This document shows positions 26,422 through 34,010 of a DNA stretch of 64,000 nt, piece after piece (position 1 is the first letter of the stretch; every line of letters begins with the position of its first letter). A program made the position numbers and the translations under genes. The stretch comes from Mesorhizobium plurifarium (GTDB lineage Bacteria > Pseudomonadota > Alphaproteobacteria > Rhizobiales > Rhizobiaceae). Location: positions 124,001-188,000 of the forward strand of contig CCNB01000044.1 in assembly GCA_000824785.1 (NCBI GenBank), read 5' to 3'. The notes below the pieces were generated by a model. That model saw nothing but the letters and a program-made list of their open reading frames with translations. It did not search any database and had not been told where the DNA came from.

Positions 26422-27399
26422 ATGAACGGTCCTCTTTCTCCCAATTCCTGGCAATACCGCGGCTTGAACGCCGTCAATCCAGGCCTCGATCATCTGTCCA
26501 ACGGGCTCATCGATCTCGTGAAGGCAGGCCACAATGTCATGGCCGGATCGGCCGACCTTCAATACTCGAACGGCCTGAACCGCTTCGCGGCCGCCTATCC
26601 CGACCGCTATATCTCTTTCGGCATTTCTGAACAGAACATGGTCAGCACCGCCGCGGGCATCGCGACCTGCGGGGTGACGCCCTTCGTGGCGACCTTCGCT
26701 TCCTTCCTGGCTCTGCTCGTCTGCGAGCAGATCAGGATGGACGTCGCCTATTCCGCGCAGCCGGTCCGCCTCGTCGGCCATCACACCGGCATCTCGCTCG
26801 GCTTCTACGGCACATCGCACCACGCGACGGAAGACATCGCCATCATGCGCTCGATCGCCGATCTCGCGGTGATCTCGCCGGCGGACGGTCCGCAACTGGA
26901 AGCGGCGATCCGCGCTTCCGCCGACTACGACAAGCCGATCTATTTCCGCATCGGCCGCGGCCGCGATCCCGTCGTCTACAAGGAGACGCCGACATTCACC
27001 TTCGGCAAGGCGCATGAGCACCTGAAGGGCGAGGAACTGACCATCATCGCCTGCGGGATGGCCGTGCACGGCGCGCTCGAGGCCGCGAGCGCCATGAATG
27101 CGGACGGGCGCTCCGTCGGTGTGATCGACATGGCGTGCATCAAGCCGCTCGACCGGGACGCCATTCTCGAAGCGGCCTCCCGCTCGAAGAAGATCATGAC
27201 GGTCGAAGAGCACAACGTCCTGGGCGGCCTTGGCGGCGCGGTGGCTGAAGTGCTGGCCGACGAGGGGATCGGCGTGAAGCTCAAACGCCACGGCATCTAT
27301 GACGAATACAGCCTGATCGCGCCGCCGACCCATCTCTATGCCCATTACAAGCTCGATGCCGCAGGCATCCGCAGCGTGGCCGAAGCGTTCATCGCCTAA
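26422..27399 (+). CDS. Transketolase, C-terminal (pyrimidine-binding) subunit
   Basis: A 325-residue second half of transketolase, with GISEQNMVSTAAGIATCG (Glu of TPP activation in SEQN), VRLVGHHTGISLGFYGTSHHATEDIAIMR, PIYFRIGRGRDP and the C-terminal domain VEEHNVLGGLGGAVAEVL. The start is either ATG 26422 or ATG 26413; the latter would overlap the TGA of the first subunit. The pair must form a heteromeric active site. The stop TAA runs directly into a palindromic repeat. Confidence 0.92.
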   Translation: MNGPLSPNSWQYRGLNAVNPGLDHLSNGLIDLVKAGHNVMAGSADLQYSNGLNRFAAAYPDRYISFGISEQNMVSTAAGIATCGVTPFVATFASFLALLVCEQIRMDVAYSAQPVRLVGHHTGISLGFYGTSHHATEDIAIMRSIADLAVISPADGPQLEAAIRASADYDKPIYFRIGRGRDPVVYKETPTFTFGKAHEHLKGEELTIIACGMAVHGALEAASAMNADGRSVGVIDMACIKPLDRDAILEAASRSKKIMTVEEHNVLGGLGGAVAEVLADEGIGVKLKRHGIYDEYSLIAPPTHLYAHYKLDAAGIRSVAEAFIA

Positions 27400-27503
27400 A
27401 GCATGTCTCCCGAAAGTGGGCTCGGTTTCGGGACAAAGACATGCTTAAAAGCAAAAACTTAAAGCAGGTCGCGTGAATCCTTTTTCACGCGACCTGCTTT
27501 AAG
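27398..27503. repeat. RIME-like intergenic palindromic repeat, copy 2
   Basis: This is a two-palindrome element of about 106 bp. The outer left palindrome has AAGCATGTC-like and GACATGCTT arms around CCCGAAA/TTTCGGG. The right one is a perfect 20-bp stem, 27458-27477 against 27484-27503, with a 6-nt loop; it could end transcription in both directions. Copy 1 is at 6405-6509 in the other orientation. It begins in the stop codon of the transketolase gene. Confidence 0.75.
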
Positions 27504-27569
27504 ACTTGATCCAAGAGCGCCGGAGGTTGCCATGCCGGACGGCCGGCAACCTCGGCGAAGGCACGGATC

Positions 27570-28226
27570 CTACTTGCCGGCGGCCGCTTTTTTCCTGCGG
27601 CGCGCTTCCGCCACGGCCTCCTGCAACTGGGCGTGGCTGAGGCCGCCGAAGACGATGAAGGACTCCACCAGCCATGACGGTGTGCCCTGCAGGCCGATCG
27701 TATCGGCCTGCAGGGCGTTTCGCGCGATGAGCTTGTCGATGTCGGCCTTGTGGGCCACGGCGTCCTTGTCCAGCTTCGCCATGTCGATGCCGGCCTTGGT
27801 CAACACGGCCGTCACTTCCTTATTCTGCTGGAAGCGTTTGGGCGACGATATCAGCGCGTCGTGCGCGGCTTCATATTTTCCCTGCCATTTGGCCGCAATC
27901 GCCAAGCGGGCGGCATATTCGGAAACCGGACCGAACACCGGCCAGTCCTTGTAGACGACCCGCACCTTGCGGTCGCTCGCAAGGAGCTTCTTCAGTTCCG
28001 GATGGCTCTTGCGGCAATACGGGCAGTTATAGTCCATGAACTCCGCGATCGTGATGTCGGGATTCTTGGCGCCGACGAACGGCATATCGGGATCATTGAG
28101 GACCTGTTCTGGCGTCAGGCCTTCCTGGGCGCGGGCCGGCAGGAAAGACAGGAGTGCCGCGCTTGCCGCAAGGGTGGAGGCGCCAAGCAGGAAGCGCCGG
28201 CGGCCGATCGGATTTTCGTTGAGCAT
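27570..28226 (-). CDS. DsbA family thiol oxidoreductase (Tat-exported)
   Basis: A 218-residue periplasmic protein. The N-terminus has a twin-arginine pattern GRRRFLLGAS followed by a hydrophobic stretch and an ARAQ cleavage site near residue 33. The mature part is a thioredoxin-fold DsbA domain with active site CPYC in MDYNCPYCRKSHPEL and the cis-Pro loop LQGTPSW. The family oxidises or isomerises disulfides. ATG 28226, with AGAGG upstream, is preferred to a start 22 codons earlier. A small secreted protein with three cysteines is encoded next upstream on the same strand (28308-28652); it could be a substrate, but this is speculation. Confidence 0.9.
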   Translation of the reverse strand: MLNENPIGRRRFLLGASTLAASAALLSFLPARAQEGLTPEQVLNDPDMPFVGAKNPDITIAEFMDYNCPYCRKSHPELKKLLASDRKVRVVYKDWPVFGPVSEYAARLAIAAKWQGKYEAAHDALISSPKRFQQNKEVTAVLTKAGIDMAKLDKDAVAHKADIDKLIARNALQADTIGLQGTPSWLVESFIVFGGLSHAQLQEAVAEARRRKKAAAGK

Positions 28227-28307
28227 AAGATGACCTCTGGAGCGGCACCGCCGCCCTTCATGGATGAAAGAAGCACGCAGGCGGCTAGCCACCCGCGCGC
28301 GCCGATT

Positions 28308-28652
28308 TCAGGCGATGAAGGAGGGCCGGGGCGGGCGCGGTTCCGTTTCGCGGAAGATGAGCTTTGTTGCAGGCACGCCCGTCACAGGAACGCAATGTCC
28401 GGAATTTCGGGTCTCGCCACCGGTCGCGCTCCCCGGCAGGCCGATCTGGGGAAAACAGGATATGTTCGACGCCCGCACCGCATGGTAGCAGGGCTTGAAG
28501 GCCGGCGGCTTCGTGGTGACGGGCGATGATACGGCCACGACCGTAACGGCGGGTGGCGGCAGCGACGCCGCCAGCGCCCAGGACGGCCACATGCCGGCGG
28601 CGATCGCCACCAGCAAGAATCCCAACGTCGTCACAAACACACAAAGCCGCAT
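28308..28652 (-). CDS. Hypothetical small secreted protein with three cysteines
   Basis: A 114-residue ORF not recognised as a family. It has a clear signal peptide (about residues 1-28, hydrophobic core VTTLGFLLVAIAAG, cleavage after WALA) and a proline-rich mature part with cysteines at 55, 66 and 87. AGGATGGG lies 7-8 bases before the ATG, supporting translation. It lies 81 bp upstream of the DsbA-like gene on the same strand, and half a RIME-like repeat sits 12 bp upstream of its start. It may be exported and disulfide-bonded; function unknown. Confidence 0.6.
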   Translation of the reverse strand: MRLCVFVTTLGFLLVAIAAGMWPSWALAASLPPPAVTVVAVSSPVTTKPPAFKPCYHAVRASNISCFPQIGLPGSATGGETRNSGHCVPVTGVPATKLIFRETEPRPPRPSFIA

Positions 28653-28663
28653 CGACCCATCCT

Positions 28664-28708
28664 AGAGCATGTCCGCCGAAAGTGGGAACCCGTTTCGGCG
28701 CACATGCT
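28664..28708. repeat. RIME-like repeat, half-element (copy 3)
   Basis: A 45-bp palindrome with AGCATGT/ACATGCT outer arms and GCCGAAA/TTTCGGC inner arms, matching the CATGC palindrome of the elements at 6405 and 27398 but lacking the other palindrome. It lies between the flavin reductase 3' end and the small secreted-protein gene, only 12 bp from the latter's ATG. The remaining gap at 28709-28817 shows nothing further. Confidence 0.65.
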
Positions 28709-28817
28709 GCGAGGCCTTCCATGCAAGCATGAAACGCCCAGGCGGTGTAGCCAGTCGGCAATGTGCCGGGCCAGGACAGACTGAAGGGCGGTGTCTAGGA
28801 TGAGAGGTGCGGACGGC

Positions 28818-29336
28818 TCAGCCCGGTTGCACCGTATGGAACGAGCGCTTGAAGTGGATGAGCGGATCGCCGCCGGCATGCTCGATGTTGCGGACATCGC
28901 CGATCATGATCTCGTGATCGCCGCTCGAAATGACTGAATTCACGTCGCAGACAATGTGCGAGACCGCCCCCTCGATCAACGGGAGCCCGGTGTCGGAGAT
29001 GCGATGGCTGACGGATGCGAACTTGTCCGCCGCCTTGCTGGCGAACAGCATGCAGACATCCTGTTGCCGGCTGCTCAGGAAATTGATGCAGAAGCGCCTG
29101 GTGGCCTTCAGTACCGGCAATGTGTTGGACGTCTTGTCGACCGAAATCAGATATTGCATCGGGTCCAGCGAGAGCGCGATCACCGCGCTCATCGTCAGGC
29201 CGTGCAGGCTCTTGTCGTCGGCGGTCGCGGTGATCACCGCGACGCCGGACGGCCAATGACTTGAAACGGTCTTGAACAGATCACGGCCGGCCGCGAAGGG
29301 CGCATGGGTGGGGGTGCCGACGAGGGGAGCGTTCAT
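28818..29336 (-). CDS. Flavin reductase family protein (HpaC/NtaB/RutF type)
   Basis: A 172-residue FMN/FAD reductase-like protein with WPSGVAVITATADD, GLTMSAVIALSLDP (flavin phosphate contacts), FCINFLSSRQQDVC and a terminal HFKRSFHTVQPG. Such small proteins deliver reduced flavin to two-component monooxygenases. The two LLM-class monooxygenases in the window (24166, 31577) are the natural clients. It is transcribed alone, divergent from the LysR gene. The 280-bp divergent gap (29337-29616) contains AT-rich DNA near 29430-29500 but no gene. Confidence 0.92.
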   Translation of the reverse strand: MNAPLVGTPTHAPFAAGRDLFKTVSSHWPSGVAVITATADDKSLHGLTMSAVIALSLDPMQYLISVDKTSNTLPVLKATRRFCINFLSSRQQDVCMLFASKAADKFASVSHRISDTGLPLIEGAVSHIVCDVNSVISSGDHEIMIGDVRNIEHAGGDPLIHFKRSFHTVQPG

Positions 29337-29616
29337 GTGGTGCCGGTCCTATGATCGCGCTTTCAGTAACGTCAACATGCCGAAGCCGGCGCTGGCCGTA
29401 AACGCGCAAAATTCTTGGACACCCATAACAATTTGTTTTGTCAATCACAGTGGGTTGGCTGACGCTGGATCGCTTAAGACATTGAATTATCAGGCTCGCT
29501 TGCCTTGGTCCGATTTTTGGAATTCTGTCGCCACACGCATGAAAGCGCATTGAAATCACCAGCCGTCGCGGCCGCGATTGCTTGCGGCTGAAGCCTGATT
29601 GGCATTAAGATTTGTT

Positions 29617-30585
29617 ATGTCTTCCCTGCGTACCAGCATCCCCTCGCTCATATCCCTGATCTCGTTTGAGGCGGCCGCGCGGCTGCTGAGCTTCACCAAG
29701 GCCGCCAACGAGCTCAACATCACCCAGGCGGCCATCAGCCGCCAGATCCGGGAGCTGGAGAATTTCCTGCAGACCCCCTTGTTCGAACGCGGGCATCGCT
29801 CGATCGAGCTGACCGCCGCCGGCATCATGTTGAATGCGTCGCTGCCGCTGCATCTCACGGCGATCGCTTCGCTTGCCGACCGGGTGAGGGAGTTGAGCGA
29901 TCCTCAGGCCATCGTCGTCGGCACGACCCATGCCTTCGGCACCTACTGGCTGGCGCCGCGGCTTGCCGAATTCAGCAAGCTCAACCCGGACGTGGATCTG
30001 CGCCTTGCGGTCAACGACGAGCTCGTCGACATCTCCAAGCAGCGGATCGACATGACCATTCGATTCGGTGGTGGGTCGTGGCCGTCCATGTCTTCGCGAT
30101 TCCTGATCGGCTGCGAGGTGACGCCGGTCTGCCACCCGTCCTACTGGGATGGCCGCAGGCGTCCGGCAGGTCCTGGCGATCTGCTTGGCGAGATGTTGCT
30201 GGGCATCGAAGGACGCTCGGTGCAGGGCGGCGGCTGGAGCGACTGGTTCCAGGCCCATGGCGTCGAAACGGCCAAAGGCAAGCATCAGATCACGGTCAAC
30301 AATTTCTCGGTCCTGATGCAGGCGGCGCTGAGCGGTCAGGGAATAGCTTTGGGAGGCAGTCCGCTTGTGGATGACCTCTTCGCAAGCGGGGTCCTCGTGC
30401 CGGCGCTGGAGCTTGCTCCGTACAGGGTGAGGGGATCGGACTATTATGTCGTCGAACCGGCCGGGCAGGTACGCAAGCAGAGTTGTGAGAAGTTCTGTTC
30501 CTGGCTTTACGATCGGATGCGCCGGGATGCGGCGATGACGAACAATGAGCATCTATTGGTGGAAGCTCAGAAGTCGCATAGATGA
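29617..30585 (+). CDS. LysR family transcriptional regulator
   Basis: A 322-residue regulator. The N-terminal helix-turn-helix is AARLLSFTKAANELNITQAAISRQIRELE-like (about residues 17-45), followed by a periplasmic-binding-protein-like effector domain (about 90-300). The spacing and the NNFSVLMQAALSGQGIALGGSPLV segment resemble GcvA-type LysR proteins. ATG 29617 is preferred to a start 6 codons upstream. It is divergent from the flavin reductase gene and probably regulates it; the effector is unknown. Confidence 0.92.
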   Translation: MSSLRTSIPSLISLISFEAAARLLSFTKAANELNITQAAISRQIRELENFLQTPLFERGHRSIELTAAGIMLNASLPLHLTAIASLADRVRELSDPQAIVVGTTHAFGTYWLAPRLAEFSKLNPDVDLRLAVNDELVDISKQRIDMTIRFGGGSWPSMSSRFLIGCEVTPVCHPSYWDGRRRPAGPGDLLGEMLLGIEGRSVQGGGWSDWFQAHGVETAKGKHQITVNNFSVLMQAALSGQGIALGGSPLVDDLFASGVLVPALELAPYRVRGSDYYVVEPAGQVRKQSCEKFCSWLYDRMRRDAAMTNNEHLLVEAQKSHR

Positions 30586-30748
30586 CGGCTGGCCGGCGCC
30601 AGACATTGTCGGCGGACCACGGGCCGCCAGGCGGCCGCTATTGGGCAGAAGCGCCCGCCAGGACTGGGTTTATTGTCTCGGTGTGTCTTGACCTGCCGAA
30701 GCGTTTCTTCTTGTCTCGGAATCGAGGCTTCGCAATTCGAGGGTGACG

Positions 30749-31426
30749 ATGAGCAACGATGTCGAGGATAAGTCCGTCGCGGACCGGCAGCCGAAGCGCG
30801 TCGTGGCGCGTCGTCCTCAACGCAAGCCGGGGCAAGTGCGCTTCCGAAAACTGCTCGACGCCCTGGACGAGCTGCTTGCGACGAGCAATGTCCAGGATAT
30901 CGGCCTGTATCAGATTGCCGCCAAGGCGAAGGTCCCGAACGCGTCGGTGTACCATTTCTTCCCAAGCACGGAAGCGGCCCTGCTTGCGCTCGCCGAGGTC
31001 CACCACAACGCCTTGCTGCAACTCTCCATGCTGCCGCTGGAGGTTCGGCCGGCGCGCTGGCAGGATCTGTTTCGGCAAAAGGTGATCAGCGCGGCCGAAT
31101 ATCACAACAGCCATCCGGCCGCGCTCCGCCTGTTCCTCGGCGCCAACATCAGTGTGGAGGTCAAGAGCGCGGACATATCGCAGTATCACCGCCTCGTCGA
31201 CGGCAGGTCGCAGCTGCTTTCCTACTATTTCCACGTGCCGGCGATGCCGGATTGGGAGCGCCGTCTTGCGACATATTTCGCCATGATAGATGGCGTCTTC
31301 TCGCTGTCTTACAGCGAAAACGGCTACATCCGAGACGACTATATCGCCGAAGCGCATCTGGCGGGCATAGCCTATCTGCGCTGCTATCTTCCGGAGATCC
31401 TGGCGACGCGCGAAGTCGCCGCGTAG
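30749..31426 (+). CDS. TetR/AcrR family transcriptional regulator
   Basis: A 225-residue regulator with a basic N-terminal tail (RRPQRKPGQVRFRK), a TetR helix-turn-helix (about residues 38-75, DIGLYQIAAKAKVPNASVYHFF) and a helical ligand domain. ATG 30749 is preceded by GAGGG; a GTG two codons earlier is possible. It stands alone between the LysR gene and a repeat, and converges with the second LLM monooxygenase gene. The target is unknown; the LLM genes nearby are candidates. Confidence 0.88.
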   Translation: MSNDVEDKSVADRQPKRVVARRPQRKPGQVRFRKLLDALDELLATSNVQDIGLYQIAAKAKVPNASVYHFFPSTEAALLALAEVHHNALLQLSMLPLEVRPARWQDLFRQKVISAAEYHNSHPAALRLFLGANISVEVKSADISQYHRLVDGRSQLLSYYFHVPAMPDWERRLATYFAMIDGVFSLSYSENGYIRDDYIAEAHLAGIAYLRCYLPEILATREVAA

Positions 31427-31443
31427 CGGAGCGTCGTTGGAGT

Positions 31444-31557
31444 ATTCCAGGAACGCGTGAGCGGTTGGCTCGGCGACTTCGCAGCTTTCCGTCCGGGATG
31501 TCGTAAAAACAAAGAAATGGGGCGGTTCGCCGTTTCCGTGAAACGGCGAACCGCCCC
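31444..31557. repeat. Two-hairpin intergenic repeat (family B), copy 2
   Basis: The left half resembles the ATTCCAGGAA ... TTCCGTCC module. The right half is a perfect 17-bp stem, 31519-31535 against 31541-31557, with a 5-nt loop. The same two modules occur in opposite order at 14987-15078. The element fills the gap between the convergent TetR and LLM genes, and the long stem could serve as a bidirectional terminator, although no clear T-run follows. Confidence 0.7.
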
Positions 31558-31576
31558 AGGACGCCCCGGCGCCGCC

Positions 31577-32893
31577 TCAGTTCTGCAGGTTCTCGCGGAA
31601 GGTCGAGTACTGGTATTCCTTGCGGAATATTCCGCGGCGCTGCAGTTCCGGGACCACCGTTTTGACGAATTGGACGTAGGTGCCCGGGCTGATGGACGGG
31701 CAGATCATGAAGCCGTCGCAGCATTCCGCCTCGAAGAAATCCTGCAGGTGATCGGCGATCATCTTCGGCGTGCCGATGAGCTGCGGCGTCATCTGGCTCG
31801 TTGCCCAGGCCTTGCCGGCCTGGCCGAGCGTAAGTCCGTCTTTCTTCGTGCCCTGGAGCATCACATCGAGGATGCCGCGGCACCCTTGGGTCAATTCCAG
31901 ATCCTCCAACGGCTTGTCGAGCGGCTCCTTGGACATGTCGACGCCGAGCGCGTTCGAAATCTCGGCGACGCCGAGCGTCGGGCTGGCATATTCGTTGATG
32001 GCCTCGGCGCGTTCCCTGGCGATCGATTCCGTGTCGCCGAGAACGATGTCGACCGCCGGAACGATGGCGCACTCGTTCGGCTTCCTGCCGCTGGCCACGA
32101 CGCGGTCCTTGATGTCGCGATAGAACGCCTGCATGTGTTCCTTGGAATTCTGCAGGGTGAAGATGACTTCGGCCCAGCGCCCCGCGAATTCGCGGCCGCG
32201 CGGCGAGGAGCCCGCCTGCATGATCACCGGCCTGACCTGCGGGGAGCTCGGCACGGTCAGCGGGCCGCTGGTGCGTACATAGTTGCCCTCGTAGTTCACG
32301 TAGTGAACCTTGTCGGCGTCGGCGAAGACGTTGTTCTGGCGATCGCCGACCAGCGCCCCGGGCTCCCAGCTCCGCCAAAGCTTGTCGCAGGCCTCGAGCA
32401 CTTCGTCGGCCATGTCGTAGCGCTTGTTCTTGTCCATCAGCGCATCCATGCCGAAATTCTTGGCCTCGCGCTCCATCGCCGACGTGACCACGTTCCAGCC
32501 GGCGCGGCCCTTGCTGATGTGGTCGAGCGAGGCGAATGCCCGCGCGATGTGGAAGGGGTGGTAGAACGTCGTCGACATCGTCGACGCCAGGCCGAGATGC
32601 GACGTGACGCGCGCCATCGCCGCAAGCAGCTGCATGGGATCCATCATGCATTGCTGCCCGCCTTCCTTCAGGTTGGTGCGGTAGCCGCCGGCGTATGAAT
32701 CGAACAGCATCAGGAAATCGACGAAGAAAAGTCCATCGAATTTCCCACGCTCGAGAGTGCGGGCAATCTCCTCGTAGCGGGCGGGGTCGAGCATATCGAG
32801 ACCGTCGCTTTCCGGGTGCCGCCATGCTCCGTAGTGATGCCAGGTGGGGCCGGCCAGCACGTAGCCTATGAGATGCATTTGCCGCTTCGACAT
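31577..32893 (-). CDS. LLM-class flavin-dependent monooxygenase (NtaA/SnaA/DszA family), copy 2
   Basis: A 438-residue homologue of the enzyme at 24166, sharing most motifs: MHLIGYVLAGPTWHHYGAWR, TMSTTFYHPFHIARAFASLDHISKGRAGWNVVTS and PVIMQAGSSPRGREFAGRWAE. ATG 32893 follows AGGGGA; the open frame continues 72 residues upstream into the divergent promoter and is not coding there. The two copies probably act on related substrates or on successive steps and would both need the flavin reductase at 28818. It is divergent from the AroE-like gene at 33165. The 271-bp gap (32894-33164) is AT-rich near 32940-32975 with a GATAA/TTATC repeat. Confidence 0.92.
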   Translation of the reverse strand: MSKRQMHLIGYVLAGPTWHHYGAWRHPESDGLDMLDPARYEEIARTLERGKFDGLFFVDFLMLFDSYAGGYRTNLKEGGQQCMMDPMQLLAAMARVTSHLGLASTMSTTFYHPFHIARAFASLDHISKGRAGWNVVTSAMEREAKNFGMDALMDKNKRYDMADEVLEACDKLWRSWEPGALVGDRQNNVFADADKVHYVNYEGNYVRTSGPLTVPSSPQVRPVIMQAGSSPRGREFAGRWAEVIFTLQNSKEHMQAFYRDIKDRVVASGRKPNECAIVPAVDIVLGDTESIARERAEAINEYASPTLGVAEISNALGVDMSKEPLDKPLEDLELTQGCRGILDVMLQGTKKDGLTLGQAGKAWATSQMTPQLIGTPKMIADHLQDFFEAECCDGFMICPSISPGTYVQFVKTVVPELQRRGIFRKEYQYSTFRENLQN

Positions 32894-33164
32894 GGAAAAA
32901 TCCCCTGCGTGGCCAAGCCATTCATGATGTGAGAGAGGGATAGGATTACAGATAAACTTATTTATTATCAACTGGCCTATGCGACAAATAATTGCTGCGT
33001 CGCCCGATCCGCACGCGGGTTTTGTGATCGCTGAAATTGCTTGAATTTGTGGGAAAACAGGCGCAAATGCCGGTGATGGCGGTTTGTGCCGAGCGCGTTG
33101 CCGGAACAAAGAAATAGTCGATATTTATCATATTAATCCAGCTGCAACTTTCCGGAGGAATTCG

Positions 33165-33965
33165 ATGGATGCGCGCCGCATAACCGGGCAGACGAAAATC
33201 ATGCTTCTGCTGGCCGATCCCGTCTCGCATGTGGTTGGAACGGAAGCCATCACGGCTTTCATGCGTGCCGCGGGCCATGATTTCGTCTGCGTCCCGGTTC
33301 ACGTCGGACCGCAGGACCTTGCCGGCGCCATTAAGGCTTTGCGAGGCTATCGAAACTGTGTCGGATCAGGGGTGACTATCCCGCACAAGATACCGGTTCT
33401 GCCGTTGCTGGACGAATTGACGGACCGCGCCCGCGCGATCGGCAGCGTGAACTGCATCCGCAGAAATCCCGATGGAAGGCTGATCGGCGACAATGTCGAT
33501 GGCGCCGGCTTCGTGCGCGGCGCGCTGGAAGCAGGCGTCGAGCTGGCCGGCCTTCGTGTGCTCCTGCTCGGCGCGGGCGGCGCCGGCCGCAGTCTGGCCT
33601 TTGCGCTGGCCGAGGCGGGCGTCGCCGAACTGGTCATCTGCAATCGTGACCCGGCCAAGGCGGCCGGGCTCGCCGATGCGGTAGGCGCCGCATGTCCAGG
33701 CGTGCCGGTACGAACCGGGGCCGCCGACGCCACCGGCTTCGGCATGATCATCAACGCGACGTCCGTCGGCATGGCCGGCAAGGACGATAGCCACCTCCTG
33801 GACTTCGCGACGCTGTCGGCGGACATGATTGTCGCCGACAGCGTCGCGAAGCCAGAAAGGACCGGTTTGCTGCGGGCCGCCGAAGCGAAGGGCTGCCGGG
33901 TGCTGTTCGGCCGCCAGATGATGGATGGCCAGCTCGCCCTCATGCGCGACTTTCTCGGTCTGTGA
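33165..33965 (+). CDS. Shikimate dehydrogenase-like (AroE family) oxidoreductase lacking the shikimate-binding serines
   Basis: A 266-residue AroE-family protein. The catalytic Lys75 (GVTIPHK) and Asp112 (DNVDG) are kept, and the Rossmann motif is LLGAGGAGRSLAFALAEAG. The N-terminal motif that binds the shikimate carboxylate (S-K-S-P in true AroE) reads HVVGTEAI here, with both serines lost. A strong GGAGG lies before ATG 33165. The OtnK-type kinase starts 45 bp downstream, followed by an overlapping class II aldolase gene. I infer that it oxidises a sugar acid or related polyhydroxy acid, whose product the next two enzymes phosphorylate and cleave. Confidence 0.88.
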   Translation: MDARRITGQTKIMLLLADPVSHVVGTEAITAFMRAAGHDFVCVPVHVGPQDLAGAIKALRGYRNCVGSGVTIPHKIPVLPLLDELTDRARAIGSVNCIRRNPDGRLIGDNVDGAGFVRGALEAGVELAGLRVLLLGAGGAGRSLAFALAEAGVAELVICNRDPAKAAGLADAVGAACPGVPVRTGAADATGFGMIINATSVGMAGKDDSHLLDFATLSADMIVADSVAKPERTGLLRAAEAKGCRVLFGRQMMDGQLALMRDFLGL

Positions 33966-34010
33966 GTGTATTCGACGGATGGCAAGACGAAGGTTCGAAA
34001 GAGAAGCCCG

